Source: DASZUK01 sp963745595 (GTDB taxonomy: Bacteria; Actinomycetota; Acidimicrobiia; Acidimicrobiales; RAAP-2). From it: 64,000 nucleotides of DNA. Of the stretch, positions 1 to 12,150 are shown one piece after another (positions within the stretch are counted from its first letter, which is position 1; the number at the start of each line of letters is the position of its first letter). The translations under genes were made by a program, and so were the position numbers. Where the stretch lies: assembly GCA_963745595.1 (NCBI GenBank), contig CAVUYB010000015.1:62001-126000 (forward strand), given 5' to 3'. Under the pieces are notes generated by a model. It had not been told where the DNA came from. It saw nothing but the letters and a program-made list of their open reading frames with translations, and did not search any database.

Positions 1-1624
<1,624 letters not shown>

Positions 1625-1729
1625 CGGTGACGCCATTCCTCTCTCGATGTCTCGCCCTCTCGGGCACTGCAGGGGGACGAAGGGGGTCGCCGACGGTCGG
1701 GCGTCGCCCGCCCCGCCGGCCCCGGGGGA

Positions 1730-2023
1730 CTACTTGTCCTGCTTGGCCAGGACGTCGCGGCCGGAGAGGATCAGCAGGTCCTCGCCGTCGACGGTGATCT
1801 CGGTGCCGCCGTACTTCGAGTAGACGACGGTGTCACCGACGGCCACGTCGAGCGGGATCAGCTCACCGGTGTTCTCGGCGCGGCGGCCGGGACCGACGGC
1901 CAGCACCTCTCCCTGCTGCGGCTTCTCCTTGGCGGTGTCGGGGATGACCAGGCCGGACGCGGTGGTCTCCTCGGACTCGCCGGGCCGGACGACGATCCGG
2001 TCATCGAGCGGGTGCAGCTTCAT
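1730..2023 (-). CDS. groES: 10 kDa co-chaperonin GroES
   Basis: The 97-residue lid of the GroEL chamber. The start is the ATG of MKLHPLDDRIVVRP; a perfect AAGGAGG ribosome site sits 9 nt upstream. An upstream in-frame start at 2044 would remove the ribosome site and is not used here. The mobile-loop region (ESEETTASGLVIPDTAKEKP) and the GEVLAVGPG segment are intact. The gene lies between the CIRCE operator and groEL (105 bp gap), so both are heat-inducible as one operon. Confidence 0.97.
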   Translation of the reverse strand: MKLHPLDDRIVVRPGESEETTASGLVIPDTAKEKPQQGEVLAVGPGRRAENTGELIPLDVAVGDTVVYSKYGGTEITVDGEDLLILSGRDVLAKQDK

Positions 2024-2047
2024 CGGAACTGGCCTCCTTGGCACTCA

Positions 2048-2074
2048 TTAGCACTCGTACCTGTCGAGTGCTAA
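2048..2074. promoter_or_regulatory. CIRCE operator (HrcA-binding site)
   Basis: A perfect 9-9-9 inverted repeat, TTAGCACTC and GAGTGCTAA separated by nine bases, matches the CIRCE consensus exactly. HrcA repressor binds this element in many bacteria and releases it on heat stress. It lies between the groES -10 hexamer and the groES ribosome site, so it would block initiation and also form part of the 5' UTR. hrcA is not in the window. Confidence 0.97.
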
Positions 2075-2076
2075 TG

Positions 2077-3117
<1,041 letters not shown>

Positions 3118-3129
<12 letters not shown>

Positions 3130-3187
3130 GCGGTCTCGATCATGCGGACTGGGTCATGCGGACTGGGTCATGCGGACTGGGTCATGC
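3118..3187. repeat. 14-bp tandem repeat of the tsaD stop / rlmN start junction
   Basis: Five consecutive 14-bp units read on the minus strand: three identical copies of GCATGACCCAGTCC, one diverged copy (GCATGATCGAGACC) and a last unit that is the rlmN start itself (GCGTGACGTACGAC). The tsaD TGA lies in the first unit, the rlmN GTG at the same position of the fifth. The simplest reading is an ancestral four-base stop/start overlap that was tandemly multiplied, leaving 52 bp between the two genes. Confidence 0.9.
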
Positions 3188-4261
3188 CGTCAGGGGGAGA
3201 AAGAGGTTCGGGTCGGCGCCGAGGGAGAGCGGGCTCGGCCCGTCGTGGGCCAGCCGCCAGGACCCGGCGGCCGCGACCATCGCCGCGTTGTCGGTGCACA
3301 TCGCCAGGCTCGGTAGGTAGGCCGGCACGCCGAGTCCGTCGGCGGCGTCGGCGATGCGCCGTCGCAGCAGCGAGTTGGCGGCGACGCCGCCGCCGATGCA
3401 GAGCCCCTTGGCGCCGATCTCGACCACGGCCCGGCGGGCCTTGGCGACGAGCACGTCGACGACGGCTTCCTGGAACGACGCGGCGACGTCCTCGGTGGCC
3501 GCGTCCGGGTGACGCTCGACGGTCCGGACGACCGACGTCTTGAGGCCGGAGAACGAGAAGTCGTAGCTGCCGTCCATCATCGCCCGCGGGAACGCGAACG
3601 CGGTCGGGTCGCCGTTGGCAGCGATCCGGTCGACGACCGGGCCGCCGGGGTAGCCGAGGCCGAGGTAGCGGGCGACCTTGTCGTATGCCTCGCCGGCTGC
3701 GTCGTCGATCGTCTGGCCGAGCAACCGGTAGTCGCCCGGGCCGCGCATCTCGACGAGCAGGGTGTGGCCACCGGAGACGAGCAGGACGACGAGCGGCCAG
3801 CCGAGGTCCGGCTCCTCGATCACCGACGCGAAGAGGTGGCCCTCGAGGTGGTTGACGCCGACGAACGGCACGCCCCAGCTCATCGCGAGTCCCTTGGCGC
3901 CGCTCACGCCGACCAGCAGCGAGCCGATCAGGCCGGGGCCGCAAGTGGCGGCCACCGCGTCGACCGGAGCGCGGCCACTACTCCCGCCGCCGGCGCCGCC
4001 GGCGCCGTCCCCGCCCCTCGCGCCGTCCCCGCCGGCGCCATCCCCGCCTCCGCTAGACGGCCCGGCCGCGGCCAGCGCCTCGGCGACGACCTGGGTGAAC
4101 AGCTCGACGTGGGCCCGGCCGGCCAGCTCGGGCACGACGCCGCCGTAGCGGGCGTGCAGGTCGATCTGACTGGAGACGACGGAGGACCGGACGGTCCGGC
4201 CGTCGTCGACGACTGCGGCCGCGGTCTCGTCGCAGGACGTCTCGATGCCCAAGACCCGCAT
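3182..4261 (-). CDS. tsaD: tRNA N6-adenosine threonylcarbamoyltransferase TsaD
   Basis: TsaD transfers the threonylcarbamoyl group to A37 of ANN-decoding tRNAs, working with TsaB and TsaE encoded upstream in the same operon. The 359 residues begin MRVLGIETSCDET and carry the metal-binding HxxxH (His138, His142 in NHLEGH), the SGGHT loop and the GGGVAAN motif. Residues 69-95 are a Gly/Asp-rich low-complexity insertion absent from typical family members; it falls in a surface loop before the GPGLIGSL segment. The start ATG has a degenerate duplicate 17 bp upstream that ends at a stop and is not the start. Confidence 0.96.
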   Translation of the reverse strand: MRVLGIETSCDETAAAVVDDGRTVRSSVVSSQIDLHARYGGVVPELAGRAHVELFTQVVAEALAAAGPSSGGGDGAGGDGARGGDGAGGAGGGSSGRAPVDAVAATCGPGLIGSLLVGVSGAKGLAMSWGVPFVGVNHLEGHLFASVIEEPDLGWPLVVLLVSGGHTLLVEMRGPGDYRLLGQTIDDAAGEAYDKVARYLGLGYPGGPVVDRIAANGDPTAFAFPRAMMDGSYDFSFSGLKTSVVRTVERHPDAATEDVAASFQEAVVDVLVAKARRAVVEIGAKGLCIGGGVAANSLLRRRIADAADGLGVPAYLPSLAMCTDNAAMVAAAGSWRLAHDGPSPLSLGADPNLFLPLTA

Positions 4262-4284
4262 CAGACCAAAACCCTCATCGGACC
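4251..4284. repeat. 17-bp direct repeat duplicating the tsaD start
   Basis: Two adjacent 17-bp units, aagacccgcatcagacc (4251-4267) and aaaaccctcatcggacc (4268-4284), agree at 14 positions. On the minus strand each has an ATG followed by (A/C)GGGT(T/C)TTG. The downstream copy is the real tsaD start; the upstream copy reads four codons to a TGA. Confidence 0.75.
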
Positions 4285-4291
4285 AGCCCGT

Positions 4292-4792
4292 TCACCCCCG
4301 CGAGGCTAGCTGGGCCTCGATGGCGGCGAGCCGGTCGGCGTAGGCGACGGAGTCGATGTCGTAGGCCCACATGACGTAGGCGTCCTCACCGGTGGCCTGG
4401 TAGTAGCCCTTGCGGACGCCGACCGGCGCGAACCCGAAGCGGCGGTAGAGGGCCTGGGCGCGGTGGTTGCCGGCGGCGACCTCCAAGGAAAGGTGCCGGG
4501 CCCCCTCGGCCAGGGAGATGTGGACGGCCTGGGCGAGGAGCCACGCGCCAAGGCCCCGGTGCTGGTGCTCGGGGGCGACCGCGATGGTCGTGACGTGGGC
4601 CTCGTCGTCGACGAACATCAGTCCGACGTACCCGAGCACGTCGCGGCCCTCCCGGGCCACGCGGTAGGCCCGACCCTTGCGCAGCGCGAGCTCGGACGTG
4701 AAGATCGGCAGGCTCCACGGCTCGGGAAAGACGGCCTGCTCGATGACCATGACCCGTTTCAGGTCCCGGCGGCGCATGGGGACCAGGTCCAC
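4292..4792 (-). CDS. rimI: Ribosomal-protein-alanine N-acetyltransferase RimI-like
   Basis: A 166-residue GNAT-fold acetyltransferase of the RimI type, which acetylates the N-terminal Ala of ribosomal protein S18 and in many bacteria other N-termini. The acetyl-CoA signature QHRGLG occupies residues 77-82 and the NHRAQALYRRFGF segment is the usual motif B. Its position between tsaB and tsaD is the standard bacterial arrangement and supports the RimI assignment over a generic GNAT. It starts 2 bp after the tsaB stop. The C-terminal 15 residues are an unremarkable helix extension. Confidence 0.88.
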   Translation of the reverse strand: MDLVPMRRRDLKRVMVIEQAVFPEPWSLPIFTSELALRKGRAYRVAREGRDVLGYVGLMFVDDEAHVTTIAVAPEHQHRGLGAWLLAQAVHISLAEGARHLSLEVAAGNHRAQALYRRFGFAPVGVRKGYYQATGEDAYVMWAYDIDSVAYADRLAAIEAQLASRG

Positions 4793-4794
4793 GG

Positions 4795-5505
4795 CTACCC
4801 CGGTTCCCGCTGCGCCCAGTTGATCCGGGCGTCCGCGTCTCGCAGGTAGACCGGCTGGACCGCCTCGGGCGCGTCGAGGTGGGCGCCGCTGGCCAGGCGG
4901 TGGGCGGCCAGGCCGACGAGGGCGTCGGGTGGTGGGCCGGTCGGTCGGGCCACCCGCAGCCCGGGGACGGCGGCCAGGCGGTCGGCGTAGCGGTGGGCCC
5001 CGTCGCCGACCGCCAGTAGATCGCCGCCGTCCACCGGTCCGCCGACCGACAGCTCGGTGACGAGCGCGTCGGGGGTGAACCGGGCCGGTGCGGGTGACCC
5101 CGCGGCGGCGGGGTCCCGGTCGTACCGAGCGGCGAAGACCTCGCCGCGGCGGGCATCGACGACGGCGACGACGGGGCCGGTGTGGCCGGCGTCGTAGGCC
5201 GCCCGGGCGAGCACGTCGAGGCTGGTCACGCCGAGCAGGCCGACGTCGAGCCCCTGGGCCAGGCCCTTGGCCGTGGCCACGCCGACCCGGAGGCCGGTGA
5301 AGAGCCCGGGGCCGACGTCGACGACGACGGCGTCCACGTCGCCGAGGGCGACACCGGCCTGTTCCAGGGCATGGGCGACGGCCGGGGCGACCGACTCGGC
5401 GTGCCGACGGCGACCGGTCGCCCAGACGACGGCCCGCGGGCCGGTGCCGTCGGCCACCGCCACTCCGACCAGCTCGGTCGCCGTCTCGATGCCGAGGAGG
5501 ATCAC
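4795..5505 (-). CDS. tsaB: tRNA threonylcarbamoyladenosine biosynthesis protein TsaB
   Basis: TsaB is the inactive ASKHA paralogue that heterodimerises with TsaD and organises TsaE in t6A synthesis. The 236-residue frame begins with GTG (MILLGIETATELVGVAV), overlapping the tsaE stop by four bases (GTGA). The frame is open far upstream, but that part is an out-of-frame shadow of tsaE. The GPGLFTGLRVGVATAKGLA block is diagnostic. Confidence 0.94.
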   Translation of the reverse strand: MILLGIETATELVGVAVADGTGPRAVVWATGRRRHAESVAPAVAHALEQAGVALGDVDAVVVDVGPGLFTGLRVGVATAKGLAQGLDVGLLGVTSLDVLARAAYDAGHTGPVVAVVDARRGEVFAARYDRDPAAAGSPAPARFTPDALVTELSVGGPVDGGDLLAVGDGAHRYADRLAAVPGLRVARPTGPPPDALVGLAAHRLASGAHLDAPEAVQPVYLRDADARINWAQREPG

Positions 5506-6038
5506 CGCCCGGCCGTCTCTGCCGATCGAGCCCAGGGCGCGACCGCGTCGGCCAGCCGCCCCCGCCGGTCGGCCCAGGCGTCGCCGCCCTCGACCGTGAC
5601 CTCCCGGGCGTCGTCGTCGTCCGGCCGAGGGGCGAGCGTCACCGTCAGGGCGTCGGGACCAAAGACCGGGGCGGCCGCGTCGCCCCATTCGACAAGCGCC
5701 ACCGCGCCGTCCAGCCCGCCCTCCACCGACCCTCCCTCGACGAGCTCGGCCAGGCCGAGGTCCGCCACTTCGGCCAGCCGGTCGAGCCGGTAGACGTCGG
5801 CGTGGAGGAGTTGGCCGAGCGAGCACGGGTACTGGCGGACGAGCGTGAACGTCGGGCTCGTCACCGGCCCTTCGACGCCGAGCCGCCGAGCGAAACCCTG
5901 GGCGAACGTCGTCTTGCCGGCGCCGAGGCCGCCGACGAGCAGCAGGACGTCGCCGGCCCGGATCTCGCCGGCCAGCGCGCCGGCCAGCGCTCGGGTGTCG
6001 TCCGGCCCGCGGGTGGTCGCCTCCAGTGACCAGCTCAC
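5502..6038 (-). CDS. tsaE: tRNA threonylcarbamoyladenosine ATPase TsaE
   Basis: TsaE is the P-loop ATPase of the TsaBDE complex. The 178-residue protein has the Walker A GGLGAGKTT, the TSPTFTL switch and the HADVYRL/VEWGD segments of the family. The GTG start at 6038 overlaps the udg stop by four bases (GTGA), and the frame upstream of it is a shadow of udg. The C-terminus is about 20 residues longer than usual. Confidence 0.94.
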   Translation of the reverse strand: MSWSLEATTRGPDDTRALAGALAGEIRAGDVLLLVGGLGAGKTTFAQGFARRLGVEGPVTSPTFTLVRQYPCSLGQLLHADVYRLDRLAEVADLGLAELVEGGSVEGGLDGAVALVEWGDAAAPVFGPDALTVTLAPRPDDDDAREVTVEGGDAWADRRGRLADAVAPWARSAETAGR

Positions 6039-6631
6039 GGGGCGCCTTCGGCGAGGAGGCGCTTGGCGCGGACGAAGTCGGCTCGCATCTCGGCCAGGAC
6101 GGTACCGCCGGACCGGAGCGCCGCCGCGGGGTGGTACGTCGGGACGAGGGACCCTCCGGCATACGGGTACGCCCGACCGCGGACGCGACGGATGCCGTCG
6201 GACGTGTCGAGGAGGAGCTTCGTCGCAAAGTTGCCGAGCGTCATGACGACGCGAGGAGCGATCAGGTCGAGTTGGCCCTCGAGGTAGGGACGGCAGGCGG
6301 TGATCTCGTCGGGCCGGGGGTCGCGGTTGTTCGGCGGCCGGCACTTGACGACGTTGGCGATGTAGCAACTACTCCGGTCGATACCGATCTCCTCGGCCAT
6401 CAGCCGGTCGAGCAGCTGGCCGGACCGGCCGACGAAGGGCTCGCCGGCCAGGTCCTCGTCCCGGCCGGGCCCCTCACCGACGAACATCAGGCCGGCCCGC
6501 GGATCGCCGACGCCGAAGACGACCTGCGTCCGGCCGGCGGCCAGCGGGCACTTGACGCAGCCGAGGGCCTCGGCCCGGAGGGCCGCCAGCGGATCGTCGG
6601 CCCGGAGGGTCGCCTTTGGATCGTCGGCCAT
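6035..6631 (-). CDS. Family 4 uracil-DNA glycosylase (Fe-S)
   Basis: Removes uracil from DNA as the first step of base-excision repair. The 198 residues show the four cluster-ligand cysteines of the family 4 (UdgA) type at 25, 28, 97 and 113 (CVKC, NVVKC, ITACRPYL), the active-site GEGPGRDED motif at 52-60 and the PTYHPAA motif near the end. It starts directly after the TAG of the hydrolase and its stop overlaps tsaE. Its presence in the tsa operon is a common actinobacterial neighbourhood rather than a functional link. Confidence 0.93.
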   Translation of the reverse strand: MADDPKATLRADDPLAALRAEALGCVKCPLAAGRTQVVFGVGDPRAGLMFVGEGPGRDEDLAGEPFVGRSGQLLDRLMAEEIGIDRSSCYIANVVKCRPPNNRDPRPDEITACRPYLEGQLDLIAPRVVMTLGNFATKLLLDTSDGIRRVRGRAYPYAGGSLVPTYHPAAALRSGGTVLAEMRADFVRAKRLLAEGAP

Positions 6632-7608
6632 CTACCCGGCCGCCCGGCGCAGCAGGTCGCAGAGCTCGTCGGCTCGCTCGAGCATGACCATGTGCCCGCA
6701 GCCGGGGTAGACGGTCAGCTCGGCGCCGGGGATCTGTTCGACGATCGCCCGGGCCAGACGCGGCGGGGTGCCCATATCGCGGGACCCGACGACGACGTGC
6801 GTCGGGAGGTCGATGGCGTGGATCTGCCGGTGGACGTCGAAAGCGAGGAGCGGCCCGAAGAGCCCGGAGAAGGCCGACGGCGACATGGCCCCCATCATCG
6901 ACCGGGTCAGCTCGACGTCGGCCGGGGCGGGAGCGGCGCCGAACGTGGCCCGGGCGATCCAGAGCGCGAGGTCGTCGGAGGGGAAGAGGCCGCGACCGCG
7001 GCGCTCGGCCCGGCCGAGGCCCCGGGCGGCGCCACCGGCCAGGGCGGCGCCGACGAAGACGCCGCCCGGACCGGGCACGATCGGCCCGGCGGTCGTGGAC
7101 GCGAGCACCAGGCCGCGGATGTGCCGCCCCAGCTCGTCGGGCCGGCGCACCGCGAGGAGCTGGCTGACCATCCCACCCATCGAGTGGCCGACGAGCAGCC
7201 CGCCGGTGACGTCGAGGGCCTGCAGAACCACGAGCAGGTCGTCGGCCAGCCGCTCGAACGTGTAGCCGTCGTCGCCGGCCAGGGACTGGCCGTGGCCGCG
7301 CTGGCTGACCGCGATCACCCGGTGCCGGTCGCCCAGCTGGCGGAGCTGGGGCGCCCACGTCGCCACGCCGAGGGTGATGCCGTGGACGAGCACGATCGGC
7401 GGCCCGCTCCCCCGCTCGACGGCGTGGATGCGGCCGCCGTCGTCGACGGGGACGAAGTGGTGCTCGAGGTCCGACGGCAGCGTCCGCCCGCCGGCGATCA
7501 GGTCGTGCTCGCTCACCTGCCAGCGCCGGGTGGCGACCCGCTGCAGCGCGTAGGCGGTGCCGGCCGCCGCGGTGAGGGCGGCCGCGGTGACGGTCCAGCG
7601 GGCCGGCC

Positions 7609-7612
<4 letters not shown>
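6632..7612 (-). CDS. Alpha/beta hydrolase, probably membrane-anchored
   Basis: A 326-residue alpha/beta-hydrolase-fold protein of unknown substrate. Residues 7-23 form a short hydrophobic Ala-rich segment that could anchor the N-terminus. HGITLG near 78 is the oxyanion loop, GHSMGGM at 142-148 contains the nucleophile Ser144, and GCGHMVMLE near the end supplies the catalytic His. The start is a GTG that overlaps the alr stop by four bases (GTGA); the longer open frame upstream is antiphase to alr. The same hydrolase follows alr in many actinobacteria, but no function is established. Confidence 0.88.
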
Positions 7613-8809
<1,197 letters not shown>

Positions 8810-8817
<8 letters not shown>

Positions 8818-10210
8818 CGCCGTCCCCCAGCTGGGCCGACAGCCAGGCAGCCACCAGTGGCGGCAGATCCTCGGCGACGAGCCCTTCGGCCGGCCCGTGG
8901 CCGGCCGCCCGGCCGTGGACGTGCGCCGCCAGCGCGGCGGCTGTCGGTGCGGCAGCGCCGCGGGCGAGGAAGGCGCCGACGATGCCGGACAGGACGTCAC
9001 CGGTCCCGGCGGTGGCCAGGCGAGCGCTGCCGGCCGCGGCCAGCCGCACCGGGCCGGCGGCATCCGGTCGCGGCGACGGCGACGCGACGGCGGTGAGCGA
9101 GCCCTTGAGCAAGACGACCGCACCGGTGCGGTCCGCCAGCCGCCGCGCCGCCGCCACCCGGTCCGGGCCCGGCGGCTCCCCGGCGAGCCGTTCGTACTCG
9201 CCGTCGTGCGGCGTGAGGACGACCGGCCGGTCGCCGGCGAGGACTGGGCGGGCCGCTTCGGCGTCGCCGAGCGCGAAGAGGGCGTCGGCATCGGCGACGA
9301 CCGGCACCGGTGACGCGGCCACCAGCCGCCGGACCTCGGCGCCGGTGTGCTCGTCGCGGCCGAGGCCGGGACCGACGACGAGGGCCCGACACCGGCCGAG
9401 CACGTCGAGCACGTCGTCGGCCCAGCCGCCAGCTGGCAGCGCCAGCCGGACGGCCTCGATCGGCCACGGCCCGGGCTGGTCGGTCGGGACGCCGGGCACC
9501 GCGAGGCGGACCATGCCGGCGCCGGCGTGGGAGGCGCCGGCCGCGGCCAGTGCCGCCGCGCCCTCCATGCCCGGCGACCCGGCGACGACGGCCACCGCGG
9601 TGGCCCACTTGTGCGACGAGGGCGACCGCCGGGGCACGGCGGCGGCGGCGTCGGCGTCCTCGACGAGGCCGACCGGCGGCTCGCCGACGGGCACGCCGAT
9701 GTCGGCGACCACGACCTCGCCGGCCAGCCGGGGCCCGTCGCCCTGGAGGAGACCGGGCTTGAGGGCGGCGAACGTGACCGTCCGGTCGGCCGGCATCGGC
9801 CGACCGGAGGCCAGGCCGCTGTCGCCGTCGACGCCGGACGGGATGTCGACGGCGAGCACGCGGGCCCCGGGCGGGACGAGCGGCGCGGCGTACGTGCCCC
9901 GGAAGCCGGTGCCGTAGGCGGCGTCGATCACGAGGTCGCACGGCGGCAGCCGCCCGGGAGCGGCCGCGTCGAGCAGCGTCACCCGACTGCCCCGGCGGCG
10001 CAGGACCGCGCCGGCGACGCGGCCGTCCGCACCGTTGTTGCCCTTGCCGGCCACGACGACGACGCGGTGGCCGTAGCCGGAGCCGAGCAGCCGGAGAGCG
10101 GCGAACGCGACTGCCGTCCCCGCCCGGGCGACCAGCGCGGCCTGGTCGACGTGGGCCAGCGCCGCCGCGTCGGCGGCCCGCATCTCGGCCACCGTCACCA
10201 CCGGGCGCAC
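8810..10210 (-). CDS. nnr: Bifunctional NAD(P)HX epimerase/dehydratase
   Basis: Repairs hydrated NADH and NADPH. The N-terminal ~200 residues are the epimerase domain (VAGKGNNGADGRVAG loop and IDAAYGTGF), and the rest is the ADP/ATP-dependent dehydratase of the ribokinase-like fold (HKWATAVAVVAGS, GPGLGRD, LTPHDGEYERL, and the anion-hole motif ATAGTGDVLSG). The start is placed at the GTG at 10210, 5 bp after the acpS stop, giving 466 residues. An open extension upstream to 10336 only translates the acpS tandem repeat out of frame and is rejected. Confidence 0.93.
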
Positions 10211-10214
10211 CGGG

Positions 10215-10763
10215 CTAGGCCCCGTCCCCGTCCGGCGGCCCGCCGCCTTCGGCGACCACTGTCCCGTTCGGGGCACCTTCGGCGACCACGGTGCTGTCGG
10301 GGGTGCCTTCGGCGACCACGGTGTCATCCGAGCCACCTTCGGCGACCACGGTGCTGTCGGGGGTGCCTTCGGCGACCACCATGGCGATGGCGACGTGCGG
10401 CGTGTGCGTCAGTGAGACGTGCCAGCGAGCGACCTGCCGGCGCCGGGCCAGCTCGGCCGCCGCGGCCGTGAGCCGGAGCGACGGCGCGCCGGACGTGGGG
10501 CCGGTGCCGGGCGCCCGGACGACCTCGACGTCGCGTAGGGCGAAGCTGCCGAGGCCGCTGCCGAGGGCCTTCATCGTGGCCTCCTTGGCCGCGAAACGGG
10601 CGGCCAGTCGCTCGGCGGGATCACGGGTGGCGGCGACGTCGGCCCGCTCGCCGTCGGTGAAGAGACGGTCGGCCAGTCGCGGGCGCCGGCGCAGGGCCAG
10701 GCGGAACCGGTCGACGTCGACGGCATCGACCCCGACGCCCACGACGCCGTCGATGCCGTCCAT
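10215..10763 (-). CDS. acpS: Holo-[acyl-carrier-protein] synthase with repeat-extended tail
   Basis: Transfers 4'-phosphopantetheine from CoA to acyl carrier proteins. The catalytic core is complete by about residue 130: GVGVDAVDVDRF with Asp13, FAAKEATMKALG with the Mg-binding Glu61, and the final strand HVSLTHTPHVAIAMVVAEG. The remaining ~50 residues are translated from an in-frame 30-bp tandem repeat (10-residue units like TVVAEGTPDS) plus a short GPPDGDGA end. Typical family length is about 120-135, so the tail is recent and probably unstructured. Confidence 0.93.
   Translation of the reverse strand: MDGIDGVVGVGVDAVDVDRFRLALRRRPRLADRLFTDGERADVAATRDPAERLAARFAAKEATMKALGSGLGSFALRDVEVVRAPGTGPTSGAPSLRLTAAAAELARRRQVARWHVSLTHTPHVAIAMVVAEGTPDSTVVAEGGSDDTVVAEGTPDSTVVAEGAPNGTVVAEGGGPPDGDGA
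10248..10380. repeat. 30-bp minisatellite in the 3' end of acpS
   Basis: Four full 30-bp units (10248-10277, 10278-10307, 10308-10337, 10338-10367) and a 13-bp partial fifth share the core ttcggcgaccac. Units 2 and 4 are identical. On the minus strand the core encodes VVAEG, and the fifth partial copy is the natural end of the enzyme domain, which identifies it as the template from which the array grew. Confidence 0.92.
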
Positions 10764-10773
10764 AGCAGCGAGG

Positions 10774-12113
10774 CTACCCGAGCGACCGCTCCACGATCCC
10801 GGCCAGCGACTGCGCCACCTCGGTCGCTTCGTCCTCGGTAGCCGCCTCCACCATCACCCGGACGAGCGGCTCGGTGCCGCTCGGCCGGAGCAGCACCCGC
10901 CCGGTGTCACCCAGCCGAGCCTCCGCCTCCCGGACCGCCGCCCACACCGGGGCGGCGGCGGACAGGCGACCGGCGTCGGCGACGCGAACGTTGACCAGCA
11001 TCTGGGGCAGCTGTTCCATCAGGCCGTCGGCCAGCTCGGGCAGCGAACGGCCGGAACGGACCAGCAGGTCGGCCAGCAGCAGCCCGCTCAGCACCCCGTC
11101 GCCGGTAGTGGCCCGGTGGCGGAAGACGATGTGCCCGGACTGCTCGCCGCCGAGGGCCAGGCCATCGGCCTCCAGCGCCATCAGCACGTGCCGGTCGCCC
11201 ACCGGGGTCTCCAGCACCTGGATGCCGCGCTCGGCCATGGCCAGGCGGAACCCGAGGTTGGTCATGACGGTAACCACGACGGTGTTCCCGGTCAGCTCGT
11301 CCCGACTGGCCAGGTCGACCGTGAACAGCGCCATCAGCCGATCGCCGTGCACGACCGACCCGGTGTGATCGACGGCGACCACCCGGTCGGCGTCGCCGTC
11401 GAAGGCCAGGCCGAGGTCGGCGCCGGTCGCCGGCACCGCGGCGGCCAGCGCCTCGGGGTGGGTCGACCCGCAGCCGTCGTTGATGTTGGCGCCGTCGGGG
11501 TTACAGCCGAGCGTCGTCACCTCGGCACCGAGGGCCTTGAAGGCGCCGGTGCGACACCAGCGGCCGCGCCGTTGGCACAGTCGAGGACGACTCGGAGGCC
11601 GTCGAGCCGGCGGCCGTCGAGGGCGGCGGCCAGGTGCCGGCGGTAGGCGGCGGCCGCGTCGTCGTCCGATGCGATCGTTCCCACTCCCCGGCCGGTCGGG
11701 CCGGGGACGGCGTCGGCGCCGAGGACCGCGTCGATCGCCGCCTCGACCGATGCTTCGACCTCGACGGCCAGCTTCGTGCCGCCGGGGCCGAAGAGCTTGA
11801 TGCCGTTGTCGGCGAACGGGTTGTGCGAGGCCGAGACCATGGCAGCCGGCAGGGCGCGCTGCTCGGCGCAGTACGCGACGCCGGGCGTCGGGAGGACGCC
11901 GACATCGACGACGTCGGCTCCCTCGGCGGCCAGGCCGGCCGAGAGCGCGGCCTGGAGGAGGGTCCCGGAGCGGCGGGTGTCCCGGCCGACCACGAACGCC
12001 GGGGCTCGGATCACCCGGGCGGCGGCGTGGCCGAGAGCCAGCGCCAGCTCGGCCGTCAGCTCGGCGTTGGCGGTTCCTCGAACGCCGTCGGTCCCGAAAC
12101 GGGCTCGGCCCAC
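10774..12113 (-). pseudogene. glmM: Phosphoglucosamine mutase, one frameshift
   Basis: GlmM converts glucosamine-6-phosphate to glucosamine-1-phosphate for UDP-GlcNAc and the cell wall, and is normally essential. The 5' part (GTG 12113, MGRARFGTDGVRG) contains the phosphoserine loop VSASHNP, and the 3' part has the metal loop DGDADR, GGEQSGH and the phosphate loop RPSGTEPLVR. The frames do not join: after CANGAAAGVAP the sequence must lose two bases or gain one at about 11542-11552 to continue as AFKALGAEVTTLGCNPDG. Everything else looks intact, so this is either a base-call error or a very recent mutation; a slippery site is less likely. Confidence 0.88.
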
Positions 12114-12150
12114 TATCGCGGAGCGCCCACTACGCCGGGGCGCCCACTAC
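12108..12150. repeat. 17-bp tandem repeat of the rpsI stop / glmM start junction
   Basis: Two full 17-bp units and a partial third, each beginning gcccacta, at 12108, 12125 and 12142. On the minus strand every unit contains TAGTG. The rpsI stop is the TAG of the third unit and the glmM start is the GTG of the first, so an ancestral TAGTG overlap appears to have been triplicated, separating the genes by 33 bp. Confidence 0.85.

Noticed and set aside
8987..10336. An N-terminal extension of the NAD(P)HX repair enzyme with WSPKAP-type repeats
   Set aside because: It is the acpS 30-bp repeat translated out of frame; the conserved domain starts after GTG 10210.
10248..10380. CRISPR array
   Set aside because: Units are contiguous 30-bp tandem copies without unique spacers and are translated as the AcpS tail.
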